Source: Welwitschia mirabilis
Lineage: Eukaryota; Gnetophyta; Gnetopsida; Welwitschiales
DNA: 64,000 bases
Assembly: GCA_051453625.1 (NCBI GenBank)
Contig: JBOZIK010000001.1
Span: forward strand, 248,819,022-248,883,021
Direction of reading: 5' to 3'
A program made the position numbers and the translations under genes. This document shows positions 36,626 to 47,948 of this stretch, one piece after another. The notes under the pieces were generated by a model, which saw nothing but the letters and a program-made list of their open reading frames with translations, made no database searches and was not told the DNA's origin. Positions within the stretch are counted from its first letter, which is position 1. Each line of letters begins with the position of its first letter.

Positions 36626-36640
36626 ACGTAACCGTTACGT
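36626..36640. promoter_or_regulatory. ACGT palindrome in LTR L
   Basis: ACGTAACCGTTACGT is a perfect 7-bp inverted repeat around one base. It carries two ACGT cores (TGACGT on one side, TACGTGA on the other), which are the core recognised by plant bZIP factors. It lies about 210 bases upstream of the TATA box. Use as an enhancer is inferred. Confidence 0.5.
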
Positions 36641-36703
36641 GAAAATTTGAATAGCAACAAGATTCTGACATGATAATATGTGATTGGCTGATGGAAGGTT
36701 GTC

Positions 36704-36748
36704 ATATCCACTGTCATGCCCATGATGATAGTAACATGACAGTGATAT
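36704..36748. promoter_or_regulatory. Long hairpin in LTR L
   Basis: CACTGTCATG (36709-36718) and CATGACAGTG (36735-36744) are perfect 10-bp inverted arms. The stem extends outward by ATAT/ATAT with one bulge. The inner part repeats the TGTCAT-N4-ATGA motif of hairpins 1 and 2. Confidence 0.65.
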
Positions 36749-36845
36749 AACTTCTCCTTAACTGAGTTAATTAAGGTCTAGTTTACACCTAATGAGGTAC
36801 CTTTGCCTATACCAATCTACCTGACCCATAAACACCTTAGGAAAG

Positions 36846-36856
36846 CTATAAAAACC
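36846..36856 (+). promoter_or_regulatory. TATA box of LTR L
   Basis: CTATAAAAACC is placed about 540 bases from the LTR start, with an AATAAA signal about 185 bases downstream. Confidence 0.65.
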
Positions 36857-37090
36857 CCTATTTGACATCATTTAGTCATATTTTGGCATTGGATGATTGT
36901 GTGACAAAGGCATCTAAGGAGTTAAGGATCTAATTCAGCATAAGAGAGATCATTCTTGGTGTGAAGGCTATGTTTCTGATAATGAGGAGTCACTACCTTG
37001 CTGAGGTATTGTAAAGACATTCCATTTATTTAATAAAATGTCTTTCTTCTTCTATTCTTATGATGTCTCTTATGATTTGTGTTAAAATTT

Positions 37091-38007
37091 NNNNNNNNNN
37101 NNNNNNNNNNNNNNNNNNNNNNNNNNNNNNNNNNNNNNNNNNNNNNNNNNNNNNNNNNNNNNNNNNNNNNNNNNNNNNNNNNNNNNNNNNNNNNNNNNNN
37201 NNNNNNNNNNNNNNNNNNNNNNNNNNNNNNNNNNNNNNNNNNNNNNNNNNNNNNNNNNNNNNNNNNNNNNNNNNNNNNNNNNNNNNNNNNNNNNNNNNNN
37301 NNNNNNNNNNNNNNNNNNNNNNNNNNNNNNNNNNNNNNNNNNNNNNNNNNNNNNNNNNNNNNNNNNNNNNNNNNNNNNNNNNNNNNNNNNNNNNNNNNNN
37401 NNNNNNNNNNNNNNNNNNNNNNNNNNNNNNNNNNNNNNNNNNNNNNNNNNNNNNNNNNNNNNNNNNNNNNNNNNNNNNNNNNNNNNNNNNNNNNNNNNNN
37501 NNNNNNNNNNNNNNNNNNNNNNNNNNNNNNNNNNNNNNNNNNNNNNNNNNNNNNNNNNNNNNNNNNNNNNNNNNNNNNNNNNNNNNNNNNNNNNNNNNNN
37601 NNNNNNNNNNNNNNNNNNNNNNNNNNNNNNNNNNNNNNNNNNNNNNNNNNNNNNNNNNNNNNNNNNNNNNNNNNNNNNNNNNNNNNNNNNNNNNNNNNNN
37701 NNNNNNNNNNNNNNNNNNNNNNNNNNNNNNNNNNNNNNNNNNNNNNNNNNNNNNNNNNNNNNNNNNNNNNNNNNNNNNNNNNNNNNNNNNNNNNNNNNNN
37801 NNNNNNNNNNNNNNNNNNNNNNNNNNNNNNNNNNNNNNNNNNNNNNNNNNNNNNNNNNNNNNNNNNNNNNNNNNNNNNNNNNNNNNNNNNNNNNNNNNNN
37901 NNNNNNNNNNNNNNNNNNNNNNNNNNNNNNNNNNNNNNNNNNNNNNNNNNNNNNNNNNNNNNNNNNNNNNNNNNNNNNNNNNNNNNNNNNNNNNNNNNNN
38001 NNNNNNN
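37091..38007. other. Assembly gap (917 N)
   Basis: This N-run of estimated length hides the end of LTR L and its junction with X. Open frames reported across it are artefacts. Confidence 0.95.
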
Positions 38008-38549
38008 TATACTAAGCCTAATTGCAATTTCCTATTTATAGCATTGATTACTTTTGAAGTGCAAATTTAGGCCACCAACATTATTATTTTCAAGAGTATC
38101 TCTCTTTTTGCATTTTTTTATATGCATTTAAGTGTATTTTATTATAGTGTTTTCAAGTGTGTTGTAATAAAATTATGCCTATTCACTTAAAGTTTTTACA
38201 TTGTAGTTTTTTCTAAATTTGAAGTTCTTACATGAAAGTGATTTTATAGCTTATAGTATTAAAATTCATGTAATCAAATTCTATGATGTTCTTAAAAGTT
38301 TTATTGAATTTTTCCATCTTTTAAAATTTCAGTACAAATTCACTTTTGGTTAGGGGATATGACATTCGTATAACATTTATATTTTTGTAAGACGTATTTG
38401 CAATTTTGATGCCTTATTTTTCAAATTGGCTAAATGTTTTTAAAGATTTTCATCATCTTTATATACTTGAATATTTTTCCTTAGATATCTTTCCATGTTA
38501 GACATTCTCTGTCATGCTTAGGGGCTAGTGAACTTCTAGTTGAAGGGTT
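38008..38549 (+). other. Element X internal region, 3' end
   Basis: It matches 52109-52325 of element D in order ('gccttatttttcaaattggc' against 'gcattatttttcctaaaaaatggc'; 'ggggctagtg' against 'aggaactaga'). It ends in a purine-rich stretch (GAAGGG, 38542-38547) that could be the polypurine tract before the 3' LTR. Confidence 0.65.
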
Positions 38550-39985
38550 TGTTAACATGTAAAAAATGATATTTATATAAAGTGTTTTATAATAATTTCT
38601 TATAAATTAAGACATTAATTTAATTATTTTAGTCATAAGATATATATTACATTATTTATAAAAAATTTTAATTTTATGCTTTTTTTCTATAATAATTGTA
38701 GATCTTTAGCCACATTTTGGAATATATGATGGAAGATGGATATAATTCTATATAAAATGATGGTGGCAATGGAGACATAGCATAGTGACACATTGAAATA
38801 GCATAGAAAGACATGTGGTAGAGGCATGTGGAGGTGGTAGTAAAGACATGTGGAAATGGCACTAGTAGCTAAAGGAATTTAGCCCCAAAGACCATGTGTT
38901 AGACTCATCATGATAAATATTCAATCTAATACTACATAACAACCTCCACTAAATTTTATAGGAGAACCTCCATCAAATGTTAAATGATGAAGATTCTCTC
39001 TAATAATATAGGATAGAATATGATTTATCTAATACTAGATGAAAACCTCCATCAAATGGTACAAGATAAAATCTTATGTATTTAATGATAAATGATAAAG
39101 ATTCTATAAAACACTATAGGAAAAAGTCTAATCACCTCATATTACACTATAAGCCAAAGGATTTCAACCATCTAAATCTTACCCTCACCTATAAAAGGGC
39201 CTTCAAACCTTATTTGTAAATATCATAAGTTGGAAAAACGTGATGGAAATCCTTGTAGCGTCAAGATGTTATGGCTTTTTAAGCACCTCCCTTGGGAGGG
39301 AACTTGATCAAAATCTAGTTTAAGTAGTTCATTTTGATTCATCTTCCTCTATTTATGTAATGTATCTTCTAAATAATGCAAGGAATATTTGTTCATTCTT
39401 TTATTTCTTGTATACATTAACATGGTACTGTTAATCATTTTATGAAACTCTTACTTTTATTCTTTTATTTCTAGTGCTTATTAACATAATACTAGTAATC
39501 TTTAGGTAAGATAACAACATTAAGATCTCTAGAAACAAATGAATTCTCTAAATCTAACTTTTTAATAATAGGCATTATTGTGTTATAGATCTTAAGGATA
39601 AATGCACTTGCTTTTCATACTACTAAAGGGCTATGAAGGATCAAAGTTACTATTGAATTCATCAACGATTAAGTAATGAATGAGATTATGTTAACATTCC
39701 CAAGACACCATGACTTGATTATTTAAAGTTTATGTTTTGGGATTTATAGGAATTGTTAGAGCAAAGATGAGTTGTTGCTAAACTAAATCTTTAGAGCATG
39801 TTCATATTCCTACATTACCAACCTTGAATTATAAAAATATCTAAAACTCTTAATTTTTTCTTTTATTTTATTTCATTATAGGATTAGGTTATTGTATTGC
39901 ATTTGACTAGTTTACCATAAATATTCCTATGGAATAATGATACTAGGTCATCACTCAATTTATTTTGGTTTGATTGTACTCAACA
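38550..39985 (+). repeat. Element X 3' LTR (1436 bp)
   Basis: This is the uninterrupted copy of the X LTR, from TGTTAACATG to CTCAACA, with TATA at 39189-39197 (CTATAAAAG). Its length equals that of the split 5' LTR. Removing it together with the rest of X restores the RNase H reading of element Z. Confidence 0.88.
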
Positions 39986-40970
39986 ATGAATATGTAGTAA
40001 ATATTATAAGTAGATCATCTTCCATTATCATATACTTATATTAGACTTAGATTAAAAATCTTACAAATGTAATAGATAACACATGACTTGTGGTAAAGGT
40101 ATTTCCCAAAAATAACATTGAAAGTAGCTTCACTAACATTATAAATGATATCAAAAGTAAATTTCCACTTTAGCATTCTATTGAGAAGTGTAGTAGTTAT
40201 TTTTCCCTTTAAAAAATTAAATTATTTTTTATAGAACTCATTTCATATAAAAGATTTATTCTTTTCTAATAATTCATACAAATTCTTTATACTCTTTAAG
40301 AAATATTTGACAAAACATTAATAGTAATTAGAATGGCCTAGGAAATCTCTTAATGTTTTGTGTTTTAGTAGGTTGTATAATATTTTAACAACTTAAATGT
40401 ATTTTCTCTCCATGATTATTCCTATTCTTGATATTACATGTCCTAGGAAAACTCTAATTTTAGTATCCTTCTAATTTTATGTATTTTTTTAATGTAATGT
40501 GATAATAACTTATGAAGTCTATCAATAGTTCATTCAAAATAATTAGAATATAATTAAAAATAAAAAAAATATATGATTACTTCTACAAAGTATTCAAAAA
40601 TATTAAAAAATATTGATATCATAGTTCATTAGAATATAACTTGTGCATTACATAGTTCTAATGGAATTTATTAGAAAGAATAAGTTTTAAAGAATGAGGT
40701 AAATGTGGGTTTATGTTGATCTTTAGGAGTTATATAAATTTAATTATAACCAATAAATCCATATAAATGATGATGGTATTCATACCCAAAACGTTTTCTA
40801 AGATTTAATCAATATATGATATGGGAAATTAGTTCTTCTTAACATGTTTATTAACTTTATTAAAGTTAATATAGACTTTTCATTTACCATTTTTATTTTG
40901 AACTCTCATAATTTAACTTAGATATTCATTATAATATATAAAATATGTAATTTATTCCTTTATAACTTCA
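39986..40970 (-). pseudogene. Element Z: reverse transcriptase and start of RNase H, decayed
   Basis: Minus-strand words, right to left: VRDEVIKE near 40.97 kb, NGK-stop-KVYINFNKVNKHVK (40820-40905), LPHSLKLILSNKFH (about 40.7 kb), then after a poor stretch PTKTQNIKRFPRPF at 40.35-40.4 kb (RT thumb/tether). RNase H starts KFTFDIIYNVSEATFNVIFG, then CVIYYICKIFNLSLI at 40.03-40.17 kb. The reading stops at the X boundary, 26-27 codons after the I-Y-Y block, which is where the next conserved word (LNKF) starts at 18514. The RT catalytic D-D pair is no longer recognisable. Confidence 0.75.
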
Positions 40971-41734
40971 TCTCTAACCACCTTTTATAAGATCATGTTT
41001 AAACGTTAAATATATTACCTAATAGGTGTTACATTTTTCTTTAAATATACCATGTGCATAAGTAGAGTTGATGAAGCTTATTTTTGTAAATGTTTATTAG
41101 ATCAGATAAAAAATTCCATTTTCTTTTTTAGAGTTAGAATTAATGTACCCTCATATTATGATCCCTAATTTACACTAATAACTAAATGCTTAGTTTCACT
41201 AATGACTAAATGCTCAGTTTTCTCATTATCAAATAAGATGTATTTTAGGATTGTTGATAAGTATTTGATTTCTAATACATCATGATATCTAGTTTGCATA
41301 GAAACATCCTTCTTATTTTGGGTTTGAGGAGTAATGATTTCCTTGTGGTTATAGAATCATTACATTATCTATTAATAGTTAATAAATGCTCATGTTTATA
41401 AAGAATTAAAGAGGGTCTTAAAAATCCATAAATTTCATTCTTCCTTGTTTCAAAATTTTCTCTTATGGTCCATTGGATTGAAAATGTTCATGTTGATTTC
41501 TGTATTTATAAACATAAATTATAGTAAACTTGTATAGTAATGTATTATTATATCTACTATGGTTAATGAAGATATTTCTAAAATTATTAGAAATAAGTTT
41601 CTAATAATTTTTAAAACTAAAATGTTTATAGGGTATATGTCATGGTTTATGTTTATTCAAATCTTTTCACTTATTCCTAAATTATTTTTATAAAGTAATT
41701 TTCTACTGACAAGTTCATGACAATGATAAAACAT
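40971..41734 (-). pseudogene. Element Z linker between protease and RT
   Basis: It is expected to encode the protease-RT linker. It is AT-rich with dense stops and no recognisable motif. Confidence 0.4.
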
Positions 41735-41880
41735 TTTGTTAATTCCAATGTTTTATAAAGGTATGAAGGCATGATGTTGATACTAGCATCTACATTAAGT
41801 AAAACATGATGTACATTTTTCTTATTTATGATCATAAAAAAGTTGGTTATCTAGAATTTAGATAGGTAATATTGAATACT
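41735..41880 (-). pseudogene. Element Z aspartic protease remnant
   Basis: The minus strand reads VHHVLLNVDASINIMPSYLY, then KTLEL. D-A-S-I-N with hydrophobic residues before it occupies the protease active site (D-x-G-A type; G changed to S or shifted by one residue), and the M-P following is usual in plant gypsy proteases. It lies between the gag and RT remnants as expected. Confidence 0.62.
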
Positions 41881-43049
41881 TATCTTTAAATAGTAGCTTC
41901 TTCTTCATAAGTTTATCATGTCTTTAGCAAAGTATAGTTTTCCACATATGCATTTTCTTTTCTTCCTTGAACACAAGTCTATGATGTATTTAAAGTAAAG
42001 GTGTGCTTTAATAAGGACTTATAATCGTAAAAATATTAGCTCCTCATCTTTATATATTTAATTTAAATCTTTGTCATTTAAGAGATCTTCTTATAATTAA
42101 TTAGGAAAGGGTGGGATAGATATTAACTTAGTTAATATAGTAGGGAATATAATAGTACAATATACTTCTTTCTGTTTTAACAAATTCCTCTTCTTATTTT
42201 ATTGATTTGTTTTTTGTGGGTTATTTTTAAATGCTTCTACCTTTTTAAAATATGTATTTATTTTTCTAAATTCTTGAAAATTTAATGCTTCTTTTAGGAT
42301 TCGTCTACTTATTATCACCATAAAATATGTACATTTAAAAGATTTAGTGGTATAATTTACTTCTCTGTTAGAAGGTAGACTTAGTTCTTATTTCTAAAGG
42401 AAGTCTATTAGAATTCTTTTTATATTCTTATGTTTCTATTTTATCAAGTCCATCTAGTGCTTTATTACTTTTTCCATTATTTAGTATTGGTAAAATTATG
42501 TAAATAAAAAATTACCATTACCAATTTGATAACTTATAAGCTTTAAATAAATGTTTTTATAAAATATATTAGTGATGTGGTCTTTACTATTACTTGTAAT
42601 ACTAGTATCATTATCATCTTTGATTATTAGGGAATCTTAGTGAAATTAAAGCTATACAAGTGGAGAAAATGTTTTCTTACAATATTCTTTCATTTCTTTA
42701 ATGGTGTTAGGTACGTACTTTCATGCTTTATAGATTTAACCTTTATGCCTTATTTGTTCATAGAGAATACATAATTTGGGGTTCTTTATAGTTATTAATT
42801 TAAAACTTTACTTATGATATGATATTCTATGTTTATCATGGTGCTAGTTTTAGTGGTATTATAGATTATACTAAAGTTATATAAGCTTGCACATGACATA
42901 TAATTGGTATTTTCATCTATTGAGTTAAAATCATAATGATTATTTTTTAAATCACTTTCTCCATTTGTTTTACCATTTCAACTCTTTATTAAGTAAAATA
43001 TACTATTTAGTTAGTTGTATTAGCCATATTTTACTCTAATTAATAAATT
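41881..43049 (-). pseudogene. Element Z gag-protease spacer
   Basis: It is decayed sequence between the gag and protease remnants. No zinc knuckle or other motif is visible. Confidence 0.35.
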
Positions 43050-43420
43050 CTTATAAAATCTTAAAGGTTTATTTAGATGTTTTATTTAATATGTTTCTTA
43101 TAGCTAGAAAGTCAACTTGTAAACTTAAATACTTATCTAAATCCTCAATGAAAATCTATAATTGATGGAATTGAAACACATAATGTGAATTTTATTATGC
43201 TAGACCATAGAAATGTTCAAATTCTTTCTCATGATGATATTCATTCATCTATTAAAAACATATTAGTTATTTTCTTAAACTTTCTCATGAAGTCATTTTT
43301 AAACTACTTCTAAGATTAAATTAGGTAATATAACCAAAAGTTTACATTATCCTTAAGGATTATCCTAAATACAATAATCTTTATCTTTTTTCAGCTATAT
43401 GTTCTAAGAGATTTAAGATG
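43050..43420 (-). pseudogene. Element Z gag remnant
   Basis: Minus-strand words in several frames: LKDNVNFWLYYL, then FKNDFMRKFKKITN, then EKEFEHFYGL and RNILNK. Their order and spacing resemble the central gag domain seen intact in element A (FKDKAKIWL, then FIKRFMSETT). It is very decayed, and the call leans on its position upstream of protease. Confidence 0.5.
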
Positions 43421-45636
43421 CTCTAATATTCTAGAATATGCATCATAGGACTATTATGTCTATTTTATTTAATAATAATAGTAGTTATACATTTATTACT
43501 TAGGAATTCAATTTTGATGAAAACTCTAATGATCCATATTCTATATGTCCTAGTTAAGAGCTTAGATCTTTTAGATTTTTCTTAGTTAATATACATTTAA
43601 AATGTTCTAAGATTGAATTCTTTTAAAATGATATTATTATAAAGGCATTAGCCTAAATAATTTTTATTAAAAATAATATAGTAAAGAGCATTTTTGTATT
43701 TATATTAGTGAACTGATAAAACACTAGGAAATGGTATTATACAGAGTATTATTAAGATACTATAGTAAATTAGCATTGTTTATGAAGCATTAATTCTTGA
43801 TATGTTAATGAACACATTGAATTAAAAAATTCAATAGTAACCTTGAAATATAATGAATAATGTTGATATAAAAGTAGGTTCTTGATTCATACTATAATTG
43901 AATCTTATCATAACATTAATTTAACTAATTCAAAAAGACCTATGTGAAATCAATACATCATGTAAAAATGAGATAGACATTATTGGGATATGATGTTTAG
44001 ATTTATTACTATATATCTAGGTCCATTTTTATGAGTATATATTACTTGCTACTAGGTTTTATAGAATTAATAGATTTCATTATTTAAACTAGTTAGAGTG
44101 GCATTCATAAGGGGAATATCCATCATATTTAAATTGTTTTAACTCCTAAATGTTTTATTTTACAAATGAAATAAGTAAAATATAAACACATATGCACTTT
44201 TATTAGCATTTGTATTTACCTTTTTATAACTCTGTATCTACTAGAGTGATGCTAGTATTCCTATCATTTATTCTTGAGCTAAGTTGTATTTAAATCAAGT
44301 ATTAACATTCTCCTTGTTTAAATTCATTCATTTATAGCACATAGAATGGTACTTAAGATGGATATTAAATTATTCCTCTTTTAGATATGGTTGTGTTATA
44401 GAGTTTTAAATTTTTTACTACTTTGTCAAATGTGGAGGAGTTACTTTTGATTTTTATGTTAATATTGTTAAAACAATTTGTAAGTAAAAAGGTACTTAAA
44501 AAAGGTGTACATTGAATTAATCCTTTGTTGGTAAAAATTATTTTCATACAATTGAAGCTTATATAATAATATTAGATATTTAATAAGAATATCTATCAAA
44601 GTCTAAGGTAGTTTCAAGTTATTCTTTAAAGAGAAGAGAATTAAAATTTAGAGTAGCTTATTAAATCCTTTAGTTAGGTTATATTTAATAGTAATTTATT
44701 TTTCAATTTTGATGTTTTAGGTTCTAACTATTATTTCTCAACTTTAAATTAAATTAAAGTTATCTATAGATTATCCTATTATTTAAGGTTACTTTTTTAT
44801 GGGTTGGTAGTTTTAGTTTTTATTGTGTCCTATGACAATATTACCTATCTTGTTGTGTCAAATTGAGGACTTACATGAATCAAATATTAAGAACTTGGAT
44901 CTCTATTTCAAATTAATTATTTACTATATTTATCTTAAATTTTAACCAAGTATAACTATTTTTTAATATGCAAAAGAATTTAGGAAGTAAATATTAAAAG
45001 TGTCATCATCTTATTATAACTTTTTCAGTAAATTTTTTTAATCTACTATGATAGTAAATATTTTATGGCTAACAAGCTATACTATTTTAATTAATAATAA
45101 ATTAGTTTTTTAGATTTAGTTACAAAGGTTAGGTATCCTTACTTAGATTGTAATAATTAATGCAGTCTTCTTCATATGATCTTTATGAATCCTTTCTTCT
45201 AAGAATCTCTAATCTTCTTAGCTTCTTAGAATTGTACATATGAGAAAAAAAAGAAATAAAAATAATTATATTAAATTTAATTATTTGATAAAAAAGAATA
45301 ATACTAGAAATGTTAAAAACATAATGAATGAATGAAGAATAAAAAATAATTAAAATAATGTAGAAATAAAATAAAAAGAAGGGAAGGGAATGGAAAATAT
45401 TAAAAATGGAAATGAAAATAAAAGATACTATAAAAGGAAAAGAAAATAATAAAACTTTATAAGTAAAAAAGAAATAAAGGAAACTTAGAGAAACCAAATC
45501 TAAATAGGTAAGAAATAATTACTAAAAATTTTAAAGGAAAATTCTCAAGGCTCAAAATTCAAAAATTGAAAATAAATAATTTTCAATTTCAAATAATTAA
45601 TTGTATCCTAGTATTAATTCTAAAAGGTAATCGTAT
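43421..45636 (-). other. Element Z 5' gag and leader region
   Basis: No recognisable frame. The open frames at 44365-44547 and 45183-45497 are low-complexity. A primer-binding site should lie just left of 45637, but I cannot identify one with confidence. Confidence 0.35.
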
Positions 45637-47069
45637 TGATAAATTAGATAAGCTACTCAATTTTATATCTATTATATTCTAGGAAAGATGTCACATGGAT
45701 TTAAAATAATAAATACTAGTCTTGATTCAATCATAAGTAACTATTAATTTTCCTAAATAATTAATATGAATAAATTATATTAAAATGAAATTTCATTAAA
45801 AAAGAAACTTATGGAAAATGACACTTGATTTTGTGATTAACATGGACTTAAATAAAGTTGAATAATTCTCATTATATAATATTGACACTTGGTCATCCTA
45901 TTGATGATATATTCAAATATAATGTATTAATTAATATAAAATATTTAGTGAAAATTTAAATGTTGCATACAATTGAAAAAAATAGATAATAACTTAGACT
46001 AAGAATTACATCATACATTAACTATCTATATGCATTGAAATTTTGTATAAATGCAAACAAAAGTAAGTAAAATTGAATTAAATTCAACTTGCTTATGCTA
46101 TAAATCATTTTTATAACTAAATTAGTATTATAATAGTTATATTAAAAAAAATAGAAGGGCAAAAAACTAAGTCACCTAGTTTAAGCATATTCCAATAACA
46201 TTTCAATAATGAAGCCTTGATTAGAGTGCATGTCATAGAACCAAATTAAAGATGTATTTGAAGAACATATAATCTAAACTTTATTGAAAATAGAATTAAA
46301 GTAAAAAATAAGTTAGAATGAATTTTCCAAGTAAAATTAGAAATCTAAACTACCTTTTTCAAGGGAAAGGGTTATATTTATAATGAGTTTACAAAGGCAA
46401 TTACATAAAATTACAAATGGAATTTATGTAAAACTAAACATGGACAAGTAGAATTTAGAATAAGTATGATTTTAATAATAGTTTATAATTTAAATTCTCA
46501 TGTTTTTCTTTCAAATCCTTATTAATTTTCATATTGAAACTCTGTAGCTTATAATAAAGTCTATTTACTTATCACTAATCTATGACATGATTTGTAAGTT
46601 TTTATTGATAAGCAATAGGTGGGGCTAAATTAATCTATGACTTCAGATCTACCTTATTAGGACATGATGTTATTACTTAACTAAATTATATTATTTATAA
46701 TTTAACCTATGGATAAGTTTTCTTTATTTCATGCTGTCAGTACATGATAAACCTAGTATGCTATTTCCATTTATGATTGAAATGCAAGCTATTTGAATTA
46801 ATTCATATGTTTTTTCATTATTTCTACATGATTAGAACATCTATTTTTCTTATCACATACCTATTTCTTGAATATAAGATAAGAATGATTAAAACAACCT
46901 TATCACAAGCTTAGTAGTAGTAAATAAACTTGTGGTTATAAAAAAATAAACAAATGGTTAACTATTAAAAAATTATTAAAAAATGAATTAGACATAATTT
47001 ATTTTACAACATATTCAACTAATCATAAAATCAAATGTTTAAAATCAAAGTTCCATGGTAAAGGTGACA
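45637..47069 (-). repeat. Element Z 5' LTR
   Basis: It aligns with 8021-9519 (landmarks given there). On the minus strand a TATA-like TTATAAATATAACCC lies near 46370-46385, about 690 bases into the LTR, followed by CCCTTTCCC, as in an LTR promoter. Its right end abuts element D. Confidence 0.6.
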
Positions 47070-47159
47070 TAAAATTCATCAAATACATTCTTTTCATTAA
47101 GAATAAAAGACTCCTATTATGTAAACTTTAAATCTCTTCTTCTAAAAAAAATAAGAACC

Positions 47160-47938
47160 ACTAAAGATACTATTAGAACATTTTGAAAAAAAAAAGGTAA
47201 TAAGAACAATAATTTATAATCATCCTTTGGTAATAAGAGCAATAATTATTAGAGGAATAACTCTTTTATTAGGTCTTTACAAATTCACTCCTCTAATAAT
47301 GGGATATCCTTGAGGCTAGATCGATGTCTCTCCCAAGGTTGAGTTTTTCATCACTAATATCATGCATAGATCCTTTCTGATAATAAATATGATAGTCTTT
47401 TTGTCTTAATTTTTAGTTGTGATTTATTTCATACTTTAAATACTTGATATGAATATAAATTTTTTCTAAGTTATTTATATTTGTAAGTGAATCCTTATTA
47501 TCTATATTATATTTTATAGTTTGATTTCTTTTGATTGTTCTTAAAAAACATTTCCTTCTTATCACACTTATGAATTAGACTAAAGGATCTCATTACAAAT
47601 CATGCATTAAATGAGATAACATCATATGATTTGAGCAACAATAAACTTGACATATTTTAGGATTTAAAGAAAACTTTCAATATATATTAGAATGGAATTG
47701 TTTCATTTTTTTTTAATATTTAAGTTATCCCTTAAGTACTACATCTGTTTCTAATTTTCTATTTGTTGAATTTCTTCTTTATTTTCATTCCTAACTTGAT
47801 TTTGTTTGTTAAATATTTTTTTCTAGATTAGAAGTATGTGCTTTATTATTTTCTATCACAAGTTATCCTTAAGGAGATAATGATAATATTTCCTTTCTAT
47901 AATGAAAGATTTAGTTTTTATTTGTAAAATCTCCCTCA
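47160..47938 (+). repeat. Element D 5' LTR (3' part only)
   Basis: It matches 52640-53457. 'cttgaggctagatcgatgt' corresponds to 'cttgaggctatcttgatgt', and 'catactttaaatacttgatatgaat' to 'catactttaaatacttcatatgaat'. It ends CCCTCA where the 3' LTR ends TCCTCA. The first stretch (47160-47260) aligns only weakly. Confidence 0.72.
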
Positions 47939-47948
47939 ATTAGATTTT

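Larger units (their letters stand above)
36305..37090 (+). mobile_element. LTR L: young LTR inserted in element X, right side lost in a gap
   Basis: Base composition changes abruptly: more G and C and about ten CpG in 36300-36650, where neighbouring kilobases have almost none. It starts near TGATGTTTTGCATGGATCAG (36305) and has inverted-repeat motifs in the upstream part, a TATA box (CTATAAAAACC at 36846) and an AATAAA-type signal (about 37032), so it reads as a plus-strand LTR with U3 of about 550 bp. The sequence after the gap (38008 onward) is X again, so L lies inside X. It may be a solo LTR or the 5' end of a collapsed element. Exact ends and target duplication are not determined. Confidence 0.6.
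18515..39985 (+). mobile_element. Element X: LTR retrotransposon without visible pol, inserted in Z and split by A
   Basis: The 5' LTR is 18515-19579 plus 32258-32628, interrupted by element A; the 3' LTR is 38550-39985. Both come to exactly 1436 bp once A and one copy of its target duplication are removed. Each has a TATA box on the plus strand. A decayed tRNA-Asp primer site follows the 5' LTR at 32641. The internal region (32629-38549) has one unrecognised ORF remnant and no RT, RNase H or integrase that I can find, although a 917-bp gap hides part of it. Without A the element is about 8.8 kb. It interrupts the RNase H reading of Z, which shows it is an insertion. Flanking 5-mers (gttag at left, atgaa at right) do not match, so the target duplication is lost or I have an end slightly wrong. 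Confidence 0.85.
8021..47069 (-). mobile_element. Element Z: old Athila-like Ty3/gypsy retrotransposon, split by nested insertions
   Basis: This is the outermost element of a nest. Read on the minus strand it runs: 5' LTR (about 45637-47069), gag remnant near 43.1-43.4 kb, protease near 41.8 kb, RT near 40.4-40.97 kb, the start of RNase H at 40.0-40.2 kb, then a 21,471-bp interruption by element X (18515-39985), then the rest of RNase H and integrase (18514-17080), a long non-coding or ORF3-like stretch, and the 3' LTR (about 8021-9519). Order gag-PR-RT-RH-IN is that of Ty3/gypsy, and the residues that remain fit the plant Athila lineage best. It is much more decayed than element A. LTR ends are estimated from where the two copies stop matching, so they may be off by tens of bases. 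I found no target site duplication. Confidence 0.72.

Noticed and set aside
37026-38070. Three open frames of 320-336 codons
   Set aside because: All are created by the 917-N gap.
18510-39990. Target site duplication for element X
   Set aside because: Flanks are gttag and atgaa, which do not match. The insertion is supported by the broken RNase H reading instead.
45183-45497. 104-codon hydrophobic open frame (minus)
   Set aside because: It is rich in Phe, Ile and Tyr because the plus strand is an A-rich run. It has no domain and lies in the leader region of Z, so a membrane protein is not supported.
45626-45638. GGTAATCGTATTG as a possible decayed primer-binding site of element Z
   Set aside because: Half of it fits tRNA-Asp decay by transitions, but the adjoining bases do not and the LTR edge is uncertain.
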